Source of the DNA: Candidatus Sulfuritelmatomonas gaucii
GTDB lineage: Bacteria; Acidobacteriota; Terriglobia; Terriglobales; Acidobacteriaceae
Direction of reading: 5' to 3'
Assembly (NCBI GenBank): GCA_900290245.1
Contig: OKRB01000087.1
Span: forward strand, 4,524-56,285
DNA length: 51,762 nt
The notes beneath the pieces were generated by a model. It made no database searches and was not told the origin of the DNA. It saw only the letters and a list, made by a program, of their open reading frames with translations. This document shows, piece by piece, positions 1-8,924 of this stretch. Numbering within the stretch: the stretch's first letter is position 1; each line of letters opens with the position of its first letter. Made by a program: the position numbers and the translations under genes.

Positions 1-69
1 TTTGATTGGCCCAGTTGGCGGAGAGAATCCTGTTTGCCGTAGAGTTGGTTTACTGCGGAGGGTATCGAA

Positions 70-1623
70 TTGAAAACTGCCCGGCTGTTTCCGATTGTTG
101 CTGCAAGTGTCGCCCTGGCGTGCGGGGCGGCGGGGTTCGGACAGGCTAGCTCAGGACCGGAGCGGCCGCTGGGGATTTTTGAGAGCCAATCCGACGTTGG
201 CGTGGTCCATCCAGGCGGCACGGCTTCGTTCGATGCGGCGAGCGGCATGTATACGATCGCGTCTTCGGGCGCGAATCTGTGGTCGACTACCGATGGGTTC
301 CACCTGGTTTGGGCGAAAGTGTCGGACGATCTTTCGCTGACGGCCGATATCGAGTTGGCACCGCCGGCGGCCGGGTCGAATCCGCACCGCAAGGCGCTCT
401 TGATGCTCCGGCAGACGTTGGATGCGGACTCGATGTACGCGGACGTTGCAGTGCACGGCTCGGGCGAGACGGCGCTGCAGTACCGGCGAAACAAGGGCGA
501 TACGACACAGGACATCGCGTTCGACCTTGGCGCTCCCAAGACCATGCGGCTAGAGAAGCGCGGCGACACGATCACGCTGTTCGTGAGCATGAAGGGCGAG
601 CCGCTGCACCATGCAGGCGCTTCAATCAAGCTGCACTTTGCGGAGCCGTTTTACGCGGGGCTGGGAGTGTGCGCGCACCAGGACGGCGCAGTGGAGAAGG
701 CCACGTTCGCGCATGTGGAATTGAAGCCGCTCGTTGCGCGGCGGAGTCCGCCGCCCATGGCTTTGTACAGCACGCTGCAGACGATCGCGATCGACAATAA
801 CGCGCGCATGGCCTACGTGATCCTGACGGGCAAAGGGCACATGGAGGCGCCGAACTGGTCGAAAGACGGAAAGACGCTGATCTTCAATCGCGACGGACGC
901 CTGTGGAATGTGCCGGTTGCGGGAGGGGAGGCGAGCGCGATCGATCTTGGGGGTGCGACGGATTGCACGGGCAGCCACGGGCTTTCGCCGGACGGAAAGT
1001 GGTTGGCGATGACGTGCACCACTGCGGACCATCCGGGGCGGCGAGTGTACGTGATTCCGTCAGGCGGAGGGACGCCGCGCATGGTGACAGCAAATCCTAA
1101 CTCGTATTTTCATAGCTGGTCGCCAGATGGAAAGACGATTTTGTTTACGCGGTCGACGAACGGGAGCTTGAACATTTATGCGATCCCGGCGGAGGGTGGA
1201 GACGAGAAGGCGCTGACTACCGGAACAGGAACGAGCGACGATCCCGATTACTCGCCGGATGGGCAGTACATCTACTTCAATTCCGATCGCGCGGGCGGGA
1301 TGCAGATCTTCCGCATGCAGCCGGACGGATCGCAGGTGGAGCAGATGACATTTGACGAGAGACGGAACTGGACGGCGCATCCTTCGCCTGATGGGAAGTC
1401 GGTACTGATTCTTTCTTATGGTAGCGATGTCACTGGACATCCAGCGAACAAAGACGTGACGCTGCGCATTCTGGATGCGAATACGAAAAAGGTGCGCGAC
1501 CTGGTGGAGATCGTGGGTGGATCAGGCACGGACAATGTGCCGAACTGGGCGCCGGATGGGGCGCACTTTGCGTTTGTGAGCTACCAGATGCTGCCGGAAG
1601 TGGACGACGGAGCGAGCGAGTAG
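70..1623 (+). CDS. Secreted TolB-like beta-propeller protein
   Basis: The predicted protein has 517 residues and an N-terminal Sec-type signal peptide (hydrophobic stretch at about residues 8-24). Residues about 30-215 resemble a DUF1349/concanavalin-like sandwich domain (LWSTTDGFHLVWAKV). Residues about 235-510 carry repeated PD40/WD40-like blades with the hallmark SPDGK (LSPDGKWLAMT, WSPDGKTILFT, YSPDGQYIYF, PSPDGKSVLIL, WAPDGAHFAF), as in the TolB propeller. It is therefore probably periplasmic or extracellular, binding a protein or polysaccharide; no catalytic residues are recognised. The start is a TTG with a good GGAGG site ending about 8 bases upstream. The substrate and any partner are unknown. 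It stands alone here, with the next gene 66 bp downstream on the same strand. Confidence 0.85.
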   Translation: MKTARLFPIVAASVALACGAAGFGQASSGPERPLGIFESQSDVGVVHPGGTASFDAASGMYTIASSGANLWSTTDGFHLVWAKVSDDLSLTADIELAPPAAGSNPHRKALLMLRQTLDADSMYADVAVHGSGETALQYRRNKGDTTQDIAFDLGAPKTMRLEKRGDTITLFVSMKGEPLHHAGASIKLHFAEPFYAGLGVCAHQDGAVEKATFAHVELKPLVARRSPPPMALYSTLQTIAIDNNARMAYVILTGKGHMEAPNWSKDGKTLIFNRDGRLWNVPVAGGEASAIDLGGATDCTGSHGLSPDGKWLAMTCTTADHPGRRVYVIPSGGGTPRMVTANPNSYFHSWSPDGKTILFTRSTNGSLNIYAIPAEGGDEKALTTGTGTSDDPDYSPDGQYIYFNSDRAGGMQIFRMQPDGSQVEQMTFDERRNWTAHPSPDGKSVLILSYGSDVTGHPANKDVTLRILDANTKKVRDLVEIVGGSGTDNVPNWAPDGAHFAFVSYQMLPEVDDGASE

Positions 1624-1689
1624 GCGGTGCAGGCTGGATGCTGCATGGCGGGTGGAACGCTCGGATGCATTGATAATTGAAGCTGCACC

Positions 1690-2868
1690 GTGAATCAGCA
1701 AAGATTCGATGTCCTCATTCTGGGCGCCGGCGCTGCCGGCCTGATGGCCGCAATTGAAGCGGGCCGCCGCGGACGTCGTGTCGCGGTGCTGGAGCGCGCG
1801 GAGCGGCCTGGTAAAAAGATCCTGATCTCAGGCGGAGGCCGGTGCAACTTCACCAATCTGCACACGCGTGCTGAAAATTTTATTTCGGCCAATCCCCACT
1901 TTGCGAAATCGGTGCTGGCGCGCTTCACGCCCGCGGATTTCATCCGGCTTGTGGAAAGGCAAGGCATTGCGTATCACGAAAAGACGCTCGGCCAGCTCTT
2001 CTGCGACGGATCGGCGCAGCAGATTGTCGACCTGCTGATGCGCGAATGTGCAGATGCGGGAGTGCGCGTGCTTGTTTCCAGGAGCATCGAGGAAGTGCGG
2101 CGCGACGCGTCGACCGAAACGTTTACGGTTGTCGCCGGCGGAGACGTTTTCGCAGCCCCGAGGATTGTTGTGGCCACTGGAGGCCTCTCGATTCCGAAGA
2201 TGGGCGCCACGGGATTTGGCTATGACATTGCCCGCCAGTTCGGAGTCCGCATCGAGCCTTGCCGGCCGGCGCTGGTTCCGCTTGTACTCTCTGGCACGGA
2301 GCATGCGCATTTCGCCGATTTGACCGGGGTTTCCGCAGCGGTGGTTGCGACGTGCGGCAAGCGTAGCTTTCAGGAAAAGATGCTCTTTACGCACCGCGGG
2401 CTGAGTGGACCGGCGATCCTACAGATCTCGTCGTATTGGGAGCGGCCGAAGCCTATCCGCATTGACTGGTCGCCGGAGCGGGAGATGTTGGCGAGTTTAC
2501 GCATCGCAAATGCGCGGCGTGATGCTGCGGCGCTGCGGTCGGCGCTGCGCGCGCAATTGCCGTCGCGTTTGGCAGAGCGATTGGTCGAGATCGCAGAACC
2601 GCAGCGTTGGACGAATCATGCGCTGGATGAGCTGGAGCGCAAGCTGCATGCATGGAGGTTCGTCCCCGGCGGCACGGAAGGTTATGAGAAGGCGGAAGTG
2701 ACGGCGGGCGGAGTGAGTACGAGCGCTCTGTCCGCGCAAACGATGGAATGCCGCAGCGTGCCGGGGCTCTACTTCATCGGAGAGGTGGTGGACGTGACGG
2801 GCCACCTGGGCGGATTCAATTTCCAGTGGGCGTGGGCGTCGGGCGCAGCGGCAGGCCGCGCGGTATAG
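1690..2868 (+). CDS. HI0933/BaiN-family FAD-dependent oxidoreductase
   Basis: The protein has 392 residues and a GTG start. It opens with a Rossmann FAD-binding motif (LILGAGAAGLMAA, residues about 8-20) followed by the family-specific glycine-rich block KKILISGGGRCNFTN. A second nucleotide-binding region and the C-terminal signature GEVVDVTGHLGGFNFQWAWASG are present and typical of the HI0933/YhiN/BaiN flavoproteins. The length matches the family. The physiological substrate of most members is unknown; BaiN reduces bile-acid intermediates in clostridia, which is unlikely to be the role here. The gene is followed by a strong bidirectional terminator-type hairpin that separates it from rho. 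Confidence 0.9.
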   Translation: MNQQRFDVLILGAGAAGLMAAIEAGRRGRRVAVLERAERPGKKILISGGGRCNFTNLHTRAENFISANPHFAKSVLARFTPADFIRLVERQGIAYHEKTLGQLFCDGSAQQIVDLLMRECADAGVRVLVSRSIEEVRRDASTETFTVVAGGDVFAAPRIVVATGGLSIPKMGATGFGYDIARQFGVRIEPCRPALVPLVLSGTEHAHFADLTGVSAAVVATCGKRSFQEKMLFTHRGLSGPAILQISSYWERPKPIRIDWSPEREMLASLRIANARRDAAALRSALRAQLPSRLAERLVEIAEPQRWTNHALDELERKLHAWRFVPGGTEGYEKAEVTAGGVSTSALSAQTMECRSVPGLYFIGEVVDVTGHLGGFNFQWAWASGAAAGRAV

Positions 2869-2877
2869 AAGACAAAA

Positions 2878-2905
2878 GGCCGGGGACGATGCCCCGGCCA
2901 TTTTG
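2878..2905. terminator. Bidirectional Rho-independent terminator
   Basis: A perfect 8-bp stem (GGCCGGGG at 2878-2885 and CCCCGGCC at 2892-2899) has a 6-base loop. It is preceded by AAAA and followed by TTTT, so it can act on both strands. It lies between the convergent flavoprotein gene and rho. Confidence 0.85.
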
Positions 2906-2952
2906 ATTGCCCTGGTGAATCCAGACCACCTAGACCCAGAGCGGAAGCTCGA

Positions 2953-4203
2953 CTACAGCTGATTCATGTTGGCCAGGAACTCAGCGTTGTTGCGGACCTT
3001 TTCGAGGCGGCTGATGAGGAGTTCCATGGCTTCGACCGGCGAGAGCGGGTTGAGCACGCGGCGCAGAATGAAGACGCGCTGCAGATCTTCCTTGGGGATG
3101 AGCAGCTCTTCTTTGCGGGTGCCGGAGCGCTGAATGTCGATGGCCGGGAAGACGCGCTTGTCGACGAGCTTGCGGTCGAGAATGATTTCCATGTTGCCGG
3201 TGCCCTTGAACTCCTCGAAGATGACTTCGTCCATGCGGGAGCCGGTGTCGACGAGGGCGGTAGCGATGATGGTGAGCGAGCCGCCTTCCTCAATGTTGCG
3301 GGCCGCGCCGAAGAAGCGCTTGGGCCGCTGGAGGGCATTGGAGTCAACGCCGCCGGAGAGAACTTTGCCAGAGGGCGGAACGATGGTGTTGTAGGCGCGG
3401 GCGAGACGCGTGATGGAGTCGAGGAGAATGACGACGTCGCGCTTGTGCTCGACGAGGCGCTTGGCCTTCTCGATGACCATCTCGGCCACCTGCACGTGGC
3501 GGGCGGCGGGTTCATCGAAGGTGGAGCTGATGACTTCGCCCTTGACGGAGCGCTGCATGTCGGTGACTTCTTCAGGTCGCTCGTCGATGAGCAGGACGAT
3601 GAGGACCACCTCAGGGTGGTTGGTGGTAACGGAGTTGGCGATGGACTGCAGCAGCATCGTCTTGCCGGTGCGCGGCGGAGCGACGATGAGGCCGCGCTGG
3701 CCTTTGCCGACTGGAGTGAGCAGATCCATGACGCGCCCGCTGATGCCTTCGCGCACCGTTTCCATCTTGATGCGCTCCTGGGGATAGAGGGGCGTGAGGT
3801 TGTCAAAGAGAATTTTGTTGCGCGTCTCTTCGGGCGACTCGAAGTTGATGGCCTCGATCTTGACTAGGGCGAAGTACTTTTCTCCCTCGTGGGGCGGGCG
3901 GACGTTGCCGCTGATGGAGTCTCCGGTCTTGAGATCGAACTTGCGAATCTGCGATGGCGACACGTAGATGTCATCGGGTCCAGGCAGATAGTTGTAATCG
4001 GGCGAGCGGAGGAAGCCGTAGCCGTCTGGAAGGATCTCAAGGACGCCTTCGGCGAAGATGTGACCTTCTTTTTCGCTCTGCGCCTGAAGGATCTTGAAGA
4101 TCAAGTCCTGTTTGCGAAGGCCGCTGGTCCCCGGAATTTCGAGAGTGCGCGCGATGCGGCTTAATTCAGTAATGTTTTTTTCTTTGAGTTCTGCGATTGT
4201 CAT
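2953..4203 (-). CDS. rho: Transcription termination factor Rho
   Basis: This is the hexameric RNA-dependent ATPase that terminates transcription. With the start placed at the ATG ending at 4203 the protein has 416 residues, close to the usual 419; the reading frame stays open upstream but that part has no Rho similarity. An AGGTGA ribosome-binding sequence precedes this ATG. Visible parts are the N-terminal Rho-N helical domain ([19 protein letters not shown]), the cold-shock-like RNA-binding domain ([16 protein letters not shown]), Walker A (APPRTGKT), Walker B ([15 protein letters not shown]) and the Q/R-loop region. It lies 228 bp downstream of rpoZ on the same strand. Confidence 0.97.
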   Translation of the reverse strand: MTIAELKEKNITELSRIARTLEIPGTSGLRKQDLIFKILQAQSEKEGHIFAEGVLEILPDGYGFLRSPDYNYLPGPDDIYVSPSQIRKFDLKTGDSISGNVRPPHEGEKYFALVKIEAINFESPEETRNKILFDNLTPLYPQERIKMETVREGISGRVMDLLTPVGKGQRGLIVAPPRTGKTMLLQSIANSVTTNHPEVVLIVLLIDERPEEVTDMQRSVKGEVISSTFDEPAARHVQVAEMVIEKAKRLVEHKRDVVILLDSITRLARAYNTIVPPSGKVLSGGVDSNALQRPKRFFGAARNIEEGGSLTIIATALVDTGSRMDEVIFEEFKGTGNMEIILDRKLVDKRVFPAIDIQRSGTRKEELLIPKEDLQRVFILRRVLNPLSPVEAMELLISRLEKVRNNAEFLANMNQL

Positions 4204-4431
4204 GTTCACCTGCACGAAGGCGGGATTTGAAGGGTGGGATGCGGAGGGGGAAGTGCTCCAGGAGGATGAAATGAAAACAGGCAACTTAAGAGTTCGGCCG
4301 GCGCAAACCAACCTTGAACGATCCCCCAAGCTCATCTGGAGTGGTGGCGCGCCGGGAAGGAAGTGACGGTTCGATGGGAAACTGCCTTGAAACCTTTGCC
4401 TGGCCCAATCTTGCTGGTGGTGAAACGTTCG

Positions 4432-4653
4432 TCAAGCCGCGCGGCGCCGTTCTACGGGCTGCGCAGCGGTTGTTTCCACGTGCGAAGCAGCTCCAGGGTT
4501 GGCCGTTTCAAACCGAAGCAAAACTTCGTTCGTCGTATCCTGCAGCCTTGAGTTCGGCTTGTGGAGCTTACGAGTTGCCTTGCTGGCCAGCTGACAGAGC
4601 TGGTAGCGGTTGTTCACCTGAGAAAGTGCCTTGAAAACCAGATCGGAACGCAT
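4432..4653 (-). CDS. rpoZ: RNA polymerase omega subunit
   Basis: This is a small 73-residue protein with the omega-family core: NRYQLCQLASKATRKLH at residues about 15-31, followed by LQDTTNEVLLRF. In the family this segment embraces the C-terminus of beta-prime and promotes RNA polymerase assembly. A textbook ribosome-binding site (AAGGAG, seven bases upstream of the ATG) supports the start and the gene. The C-terminal 20 residues are alanine- and arginine-rich and not conserved. Neither gmk, the usual upstream partner of rpoZ, nor spoT is adjacent; instead rho follows on the same strand. Confidence 0.85.
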   Translation of the reverse strand: MRSDLVFKALSQVNNRYQLCQLASKATRKLHKPNSRLQDTTNEVLLRFETANPGAASHVETTAAQPVERRRAA

Positions 4654-5282
4654 TGACTATCTCCTTCTTTTTCAAAAACTTGCTCATACCGCAACACTCG
4701 GGCCCCGGTAGAGCAGAGAAAGGGGAGCCATTACAATCGGGGGCTGCCCCCAAATGCCACTTCCACTTCTTAGACGCACCATGCTCGCCCCAAGTTCAAA
4801 AACTTGCAAGGCTGTTGCACGTTGTGAAATGGACACCAAACCGTATCGGATTTGCAGTTTGCGCCTAAGACTTCCGGGCGCTGCTTTGGCCACTTCGGGC
4901 GTACTGGAATTCGCACCCCGGCATCAACGGAGCTCTCGCTCAAAGATATGATGCGGAAAATGGCCTGCGGGCACACCCGGCCGCACAACGCAACCTGCCC
5001 TCTATGGATGGCTTTTATGAGATTATATGGAACCTACTCCGGGGTCAATAGTTATTTGGGGACACTCAAAGCGTGGTTCCATTGTTGTAAATGGTTAGTT
5101 CGGTGCAGGGCGACATGTCAATCCGCAGGCGAATTAAGCTATTAATTATCAATTAAATACGGGAAAATTGCTGCGGAGGCCAGACTCTTGAAATGGCTAG
5201 GCGACGCTGCTTTGAAGCGCAGGGGTGCTTCACTTTTTCACAACGTGTTGCGCCAACTTGCCGGCACGAGGGGCCCGGGGGG
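4654..5282. other. Long non-coding interval between rpoZ and comM
   Basis: About 630 bp with no convincing gene on either strand. The short open frames lack ribosome-binding sites and recognisable domains. It should hold the rpoZ promoter at its left end, including a GGGGG-CAG-CCCCC hairpin near 4738-4750. The stretch 5041-5070 (ggggtcaatagttatttgg followed by ggacac) resembles the GGGGTCA/GGGGACA ends seen near IS200-like REP elements in other bacteria. That likeness is from memory and is weak. Confidence 0.4.
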
Positions 5283-6839
5283 TCAACTCCAATAACTCCG
5301 GTCGAGCGTGCGGTATTGGATGGCCTCGGCCAGGTGGGCGACGGTGAGGGATTCGGCGGCTTCGAGATCGGCAATGGTGCGGGCAACTTTAAGAATGCGG
5401 TCGTGAGCGCGCGCAGTTAGCCCCTGCTGCTGCATGGCGCGCTCGAGCAGTCGCTCGGCGTCGGCGCTTAACTCGCAGTAGGCGCGGATTTGGCGCGTGT
5501 TCATCTGCGTGTTGGCGTAGATCTTTTCTTTGGCTTTGGAGAAGCGTTGCTTCTGGATCTGGCGCGCGGCCATCACCCGGGTGCGAATCTGCGCTGAACC
5601 CTCGGCTGCCGCGCCTCCACGCAATTCCTTGTATTGCACGGCGGGAACTTCGATGTGAATGTCGATGCGGTCGAGGAGCGGCCCGGAGATTTTGGCGACA
5701 TATCGCTGAATCATCGGCGGAGTGCACATGCACTCGCGCGACTTGTCGTTGAAGTAGCCGCAGGGGCAGGGGTTCATGGCGGCGGCGAGCATGAAGCGCG
5801 CGGGAAAACTGAGCGACATGGAGGCGCGCGCGATGGTGACGGTATGATCCTCGAGCGGCTGGCGCATGGCCTCGAGGACGTTGCGGGGGAACTCCGGCAG
5901 CTCGTCGAGAAAGAGCAAACCGTTGTGGGCCAGAGAGACTTCGCCGGGGTGCGGCACGATTCCGCCGCCGATCAGGCCGGCATCGGAGATGGTGTGATGC
6001 GGCGAGCGAAACGGCCGCTGCGTGACCAGGCCGTCGCCGTTGAGCACGCCGGCCACGGAGTGAATCTTGGTGGTTTCGAGGGCTTCTTCGAAGGACAACG
6101 GCGCGAGGATGGAGGGCAGGCGCTTGGCCAGCATGGTTTTGCCGGAGCCCGGCGGCCCGATCATGAGGATGTTGTGGCTGCCGGCTGCTGCGACCTCAAG
6201 AGCGCGCTTGGCCGTTTGCTGGCCGCGTACATCGCAAAAATCGACGGTGAACTGCTCAAGCTTTCCCAGCAGTTCCCCGGTGGCCACGCGAAATGGTTCG
6301 CGCTGAATGACGCCAACGACCGAGGTGTTGAGCAACTCCAGGACATCGAGGAGCGAGGAGACCGGATAGACGTTGACGCCTTCAACGACCGCGGCTTCGG
6401 CGGCGTTGGCGGTGGGCACGATCATGTTGGGAATGCTTTTCTCGCGGGCCATCACCGCGATCGGGAGCATGCCGGGAATGGGGCGCACGCCGCCGTCAAG
6501 ACCAAGCTCGCCGATCATGAGGAACTGGCTAAGGTCAGTGACACGCAGGGCACCGTACGCGCCGAGGATGCCGACGGCGATGGGCAGATCGAAGCCGGAG
6601 CCCTCTTTTTTGAGGTCGGCGGGCGCAAGGTTGATGGTGATGAAGGTGGGCGGTATCAGGTAGCCCGAGTTTTTGATGGCGGCGCGGACGCGGTCGCGGC
6701 TTTCGCGCACGGCGGCATCGGGCAGGCCCACGGTGTGAAAGTGATCCTGGTCGGAGACGACGCCACTGTAGTCGACCTCGACATCAATGAGATTGGCGTC
6801 GATTCCATAGACAGCCGCGCTGAGGGCCTTAAAGAGCAT
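5283..6839 (-). CDS. comM: YifB/ComM-family AAA ATPase
   Basis: The protein has 518 residues, full length for the YifB/ComM family of Mg-chelatase-like AAA+ ATPases. The N-terminal ChlI-like domain shows [18 protein letters not shown] and [12 protein letters not shown]. Walker A (GPPGSGKT) lies at about residues 228-235, the Walker B/sensor block around [10 protein letters not shown], and the cysteine-rich NPCPCGYF segment is typical. The C-terminal Mg_chelatase_C helical domain ends the protein. In naturally transformable bacteria ComM is a helicase driving branch migration during recombination of incoming DNA; whether that applies here is inference. It is transcribed alone on the minus strand. 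Confidence 0.93.
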   Translation of the reverse strand: MLFKALSAAVYGIDANLIDVEVDYSGVVSDQDHFHTVGLPDAAVRESRDRVRAAIKNSGYLIPPTFITINLAPADLKKEGSGFDLPIAVGILGAYGALRVTDLSQFLMIGELGLDGGVRPIPGMLPIAVMAREKSIPNMIVPTANAAEAAVVEGVNVYPVSSLLDVLELLNTSVVGVIQREPFRVATGELLGKLEQFTVDFCDVRGQQTAKRALEVAAAGSHNILMIGPPGSGKTMLAKRLPSILAPLSFEEALETTKIHSVAGVLNGDGLVTQRPFRSPHHTISDAGLIGGGIVPHPGEVSLAHNGLLFLDELPEFPRNVLEAMRQPLEDHTVTIARASMSLSFPARFMLAAAMNPCPCGYFNDKSRECMCTPPMIQRYVAKISGPLLDRIDIHIEVPAVQYKELRGGAAAEGSAQIRTRVMAARQIQKQRFSKAKEKIYANTQMNTRQIRAYCELSADAERLLERAMQQQGLTARAHDRILKVARTIADLEAAESLTVAHLAEAIQYRTLDRSYWS

Positions 6840-7016
6840 GGTGGAGGGCTGTGCTCGGAGTGTGGCAGAAGACCGGGAATCGCGGTCTGTGATGGATGAA
6901 CAGGGGTTCTGAAGCCGGAACGGTGAACGGGAGTTGGGACCGAACGAGCGCCTCCGGGATCATTTAACGCTACTTAGCAAAATGAAATTTATTATGATTC
7001 ATTGAGTTTGCAGACG

Positions 7017-7925
7017 ATGAGATTGAGTGGAAGAGTGCTTCAGCGCGGCTTTCGTTCCGAGTGGGCTATCGTTCTTACCGCGATGGCCGGCACACTACTC
7101 TTCTCGATAAGGGCATTTTCCCAGCCGGACATCAAGACCAACATTGCTTCGGGACCCGCAACGAGGGCAGAGGACGGGGCGAACGCTGGTGCGATAGCGG
7201 CCGCGGCACATGAAAGCCCAGCGGCCAATCCTGGAAGACCGACGGTTTCGACGCCTGCAACGCTCACACCGGCGGGGTACCTCCAATTCGAGACTGGACT
7301 CCTGGCTGCGTGGCACTCTCCCGAGTTCTCTTCGCAGGCCAGCATCGGAGAGGTGATCAAGTTCGCGGTTTCGCGCCGCGTCCAGTTCCTCGCTGTCAGT
7401 CAACCATTCGTCCATTCCGATTCGCAACCCGCAGATGGCACTGGAGATGTATCGCCGGGAGTTCAAGTTGTGTTCTGGCAAGGGGAAGGCGCGCGCCCGA
7501 CGTTTTCGTCGAGCTATTTCCACCGGGTTCTCAGCGGAGGAACTCCAGATCTCGATATTGGCAGCGCGAGCAATTCGGTGATTCTTCTAGCCAGCGCCGA
7601 TGTAAAAGGATTTCACTGCGATACAAACTACATATTCAATGAAGTCGAGAGTGACGAGGATGTGCGCCGTCCCCAATTCGGGCAAACACTTTCGGTGTCG
7701 CACGGCGTCGGGAAAAAGTTCGGCGTTTCGGGAGAATTATGGGATTTTACGCAACCCTTCTTGCGGAGTTACGCTTTCGGCAATCTGTGGGCTGCAAACT
7801 ACAATGCGAGGAAAAACCTGGTGCTCGACGTGGCATTTGATCGCGGGTTGACCACGACGTCCACTCGATGGGAGATCCTGGCAGGCTTTACTTACCTGCT
7901 GCCACGAAAAATTCGCCTCCGGTAG
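7017..7925 (+). CDS. Putative outer-membrane transporter-like protein
   Basis: The protein has 302 residues from the ATG at 7017, preceded in frame by a TTG at 7002. Neither start has a clear ribosome-binding site, so the start is uncertain. A signal peptide spans about residues 1-35. The body (LTPAGYLQFETGLLAAW; C-terminal LDVAFDRGLTTTSTRWEILAGFTYLL) resembles the Phenol_MetA_deg/transporter family of beta-barrel proteins. Its alternating hydrophobic pattern and near-terminal aromatic strand are compatible with an outer-membrane barrel. Its substrate is unknown. An alanine-rich linker (residues about 45-75) separates the signal peptide from the barrel. Confidence 0.7.
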   Translation: MRLSGRVLQRGFRSEWAIVLTAMAGTLLFSIRAFSQPDIKTNIASGPATRAEDGANAGAIAAAAHESPAANPGRPTVSTPATLTPAGYLQFETGLLAAWHSPEFSSQASIGEVIKFAVSRRVQFLAVSQPFVHSDSQPADGTGDVSPGVQVVFWQGEGARPTFSSSYFHRVLSGGTPDLDIGSASNSVILLASADVKGFHCDTNYIFNEVESDEDVRRPQFGQTLSVSHGVGKKFGVSGELWDFTQPFLRSYAFGNLWAANYNARKNLVLDVAFDRGLTTTSTRWEILAGFTYLLPRKIRLR

Positions 7926-8029
7926 CGACCGGCTCGGGTGCGAGGGCACCGTGGATGCATCAATGAAGCAGCGTTGCCGATCAAGAAGCCACGGACGTTC
8001 GGTCGAGGGGCGATCGAATCTTCAACAAT

Positions 8030-8758
8030 TCACATGCGGTCGTCGGGGAAGGCGCCGACAACTTCACCCGGGGCGACGTGCTGGCCGGCGAGAACGATGG
8101 CGTGGGTGCCGATGTGCGCGTTTGCGCCGATCACGGTGGCCTTGAGCCGGATCTTCTCGTAGTCGCCAGGATCGTGGGAAAAGGAGAAGATGCGTGCAAA
8201 GGAGCCGATGATTGCGTTATTGCCGATGGTGATGCCGCCGCGATCGTTGAGCAAGGCACGCTGGCGAATGGTGACTCCATCGCCGATGGAGAGGTTGTAA
8301 CCGTAGGTGAGGTCGACGCCGTGGTAGATTTTGACGCCGTTGCCCAAGTGCTCAAAGATATGACGCCCTAACATGCAACGGAAACGGAGCCCCAGCCAAT
8401 GATTCAGCCCAACGGGTGAGCGGTCGAACATTTGCCAGAACCAGAGTAGCGGTTTGCGGCGGGCAAAGCGTTCCCGGTCCACCTCGGCAAAGTGCTCTGC
8501 TTCCATGGTCACGTTGAGCGGATCGAGCGAGAGATTGATGACGTTGCCGGGGAGCTCGGAGGTGAGCGTCAGATTCAGCTTTCCTCCGTGCGGACGGCCC
8601 AAGTAAAGCTGATAGAGCTGGTCGCGGACAATCTCGGCACGACGCTCAGGAGAGCTGTGGCGGAGAAATTCCTCGTCAAGAAAACGAATCCAGCGGCGGT
8701 AAATCTCTTCGGCTTCAGGCGTGGGGTGGGGTACGGGGACGGTGGCGGGGCTGACCAT
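8030..8758 (-). CDS. Hexapeptide-repeat (LbH) acyltransferase
   Basis: The protein has 242 residues. The C-terminal half (about 125-235) is a left-handed beta-helix of hexapeptide repeats (YGYNLSIGDGVTIRQRALLN, GITIGNNAIIG, TVIGANAHIGTHAIVLAG), as in sugar and serine O-acetyltransferases such as those in colanic-acid or capsule synthesis. A catalytic-type His is present in FSFSHDPGDY. The N-terminal 120 residues are helical and include RDQLYQLYLG. It probably acetylates a sugar or polysaccharide precursor; the acceptor cannot be told from the sequence. It lies downstream of yidC on the same strand, separated by a heptamer repeat array. Confidence 0.8.
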   Translation of the reverse strand: MVSPATVPVPHPTPEAEEIYRRWIRFLDEEFLRHSSPERRAEIVRDQLYQLYLGRPHGGKLNLTLTSELPGNVINLSLDPLNVTMEAEHFAEVDRERFARRKPLLWFWQMFDRSPVGLNHWLGLRFRCMLGRHIFEHLGNGVKIYHGVDLTYGYNLSIGDGVTIRQRALLNDRGGITIGNNAIIGSFARIFSFSHDPGDYEKIRLKATVIGANAHIGTHAIVLAGQHVAPGEVVGAFPDDRM

Positions 8759-8773
8759 ATGACGACGATAGAA

Positions 8774-8808
8774 CAGGGAACAGGGAGTAGGGAATAGGGA
8801 ATAGGGAG
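8774..8808. repeat. Five tandem heptamers YAGGGAR
   Basis: Five exact head-to-tail copies of a 7-base unit (cagggaa, cagggag, tagggaa, tagggaa, tagggag) lie between yidC and the acyltransferase gene. The same G-rich unit recurs in degenerate form elsewhere between genes (about 13790, 15705 and 21483). Confidence 0.85.
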
Positions 8809-8924
8809 TGGGCGACAGTGATCAGTAGTCAGTGCCGGGATCCATACGCCCGGACTGAATTCAAACAACTGACCATTGAGAAATTCCGGCTGCTCGCGGT
8901 CTGCTGCTGGATCGCGGTTGTACC

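Noticed and set aside
4852..5145. A possible gene or tRNA remnant (translated GIRTPAST on the plus strand)
   Set aside because: The reverse strand has a T-arm-like GGTGCGAATTCC, but the five-base stem does not pair and no acceptor stem or anticodon arm can be built.
5634..6899. A 421-codon plus-strand frame
   Set aside because: It is antisense to the ComM ATPase and Gly/Asp-rich in the way typical of a GC-rich shadow frame.
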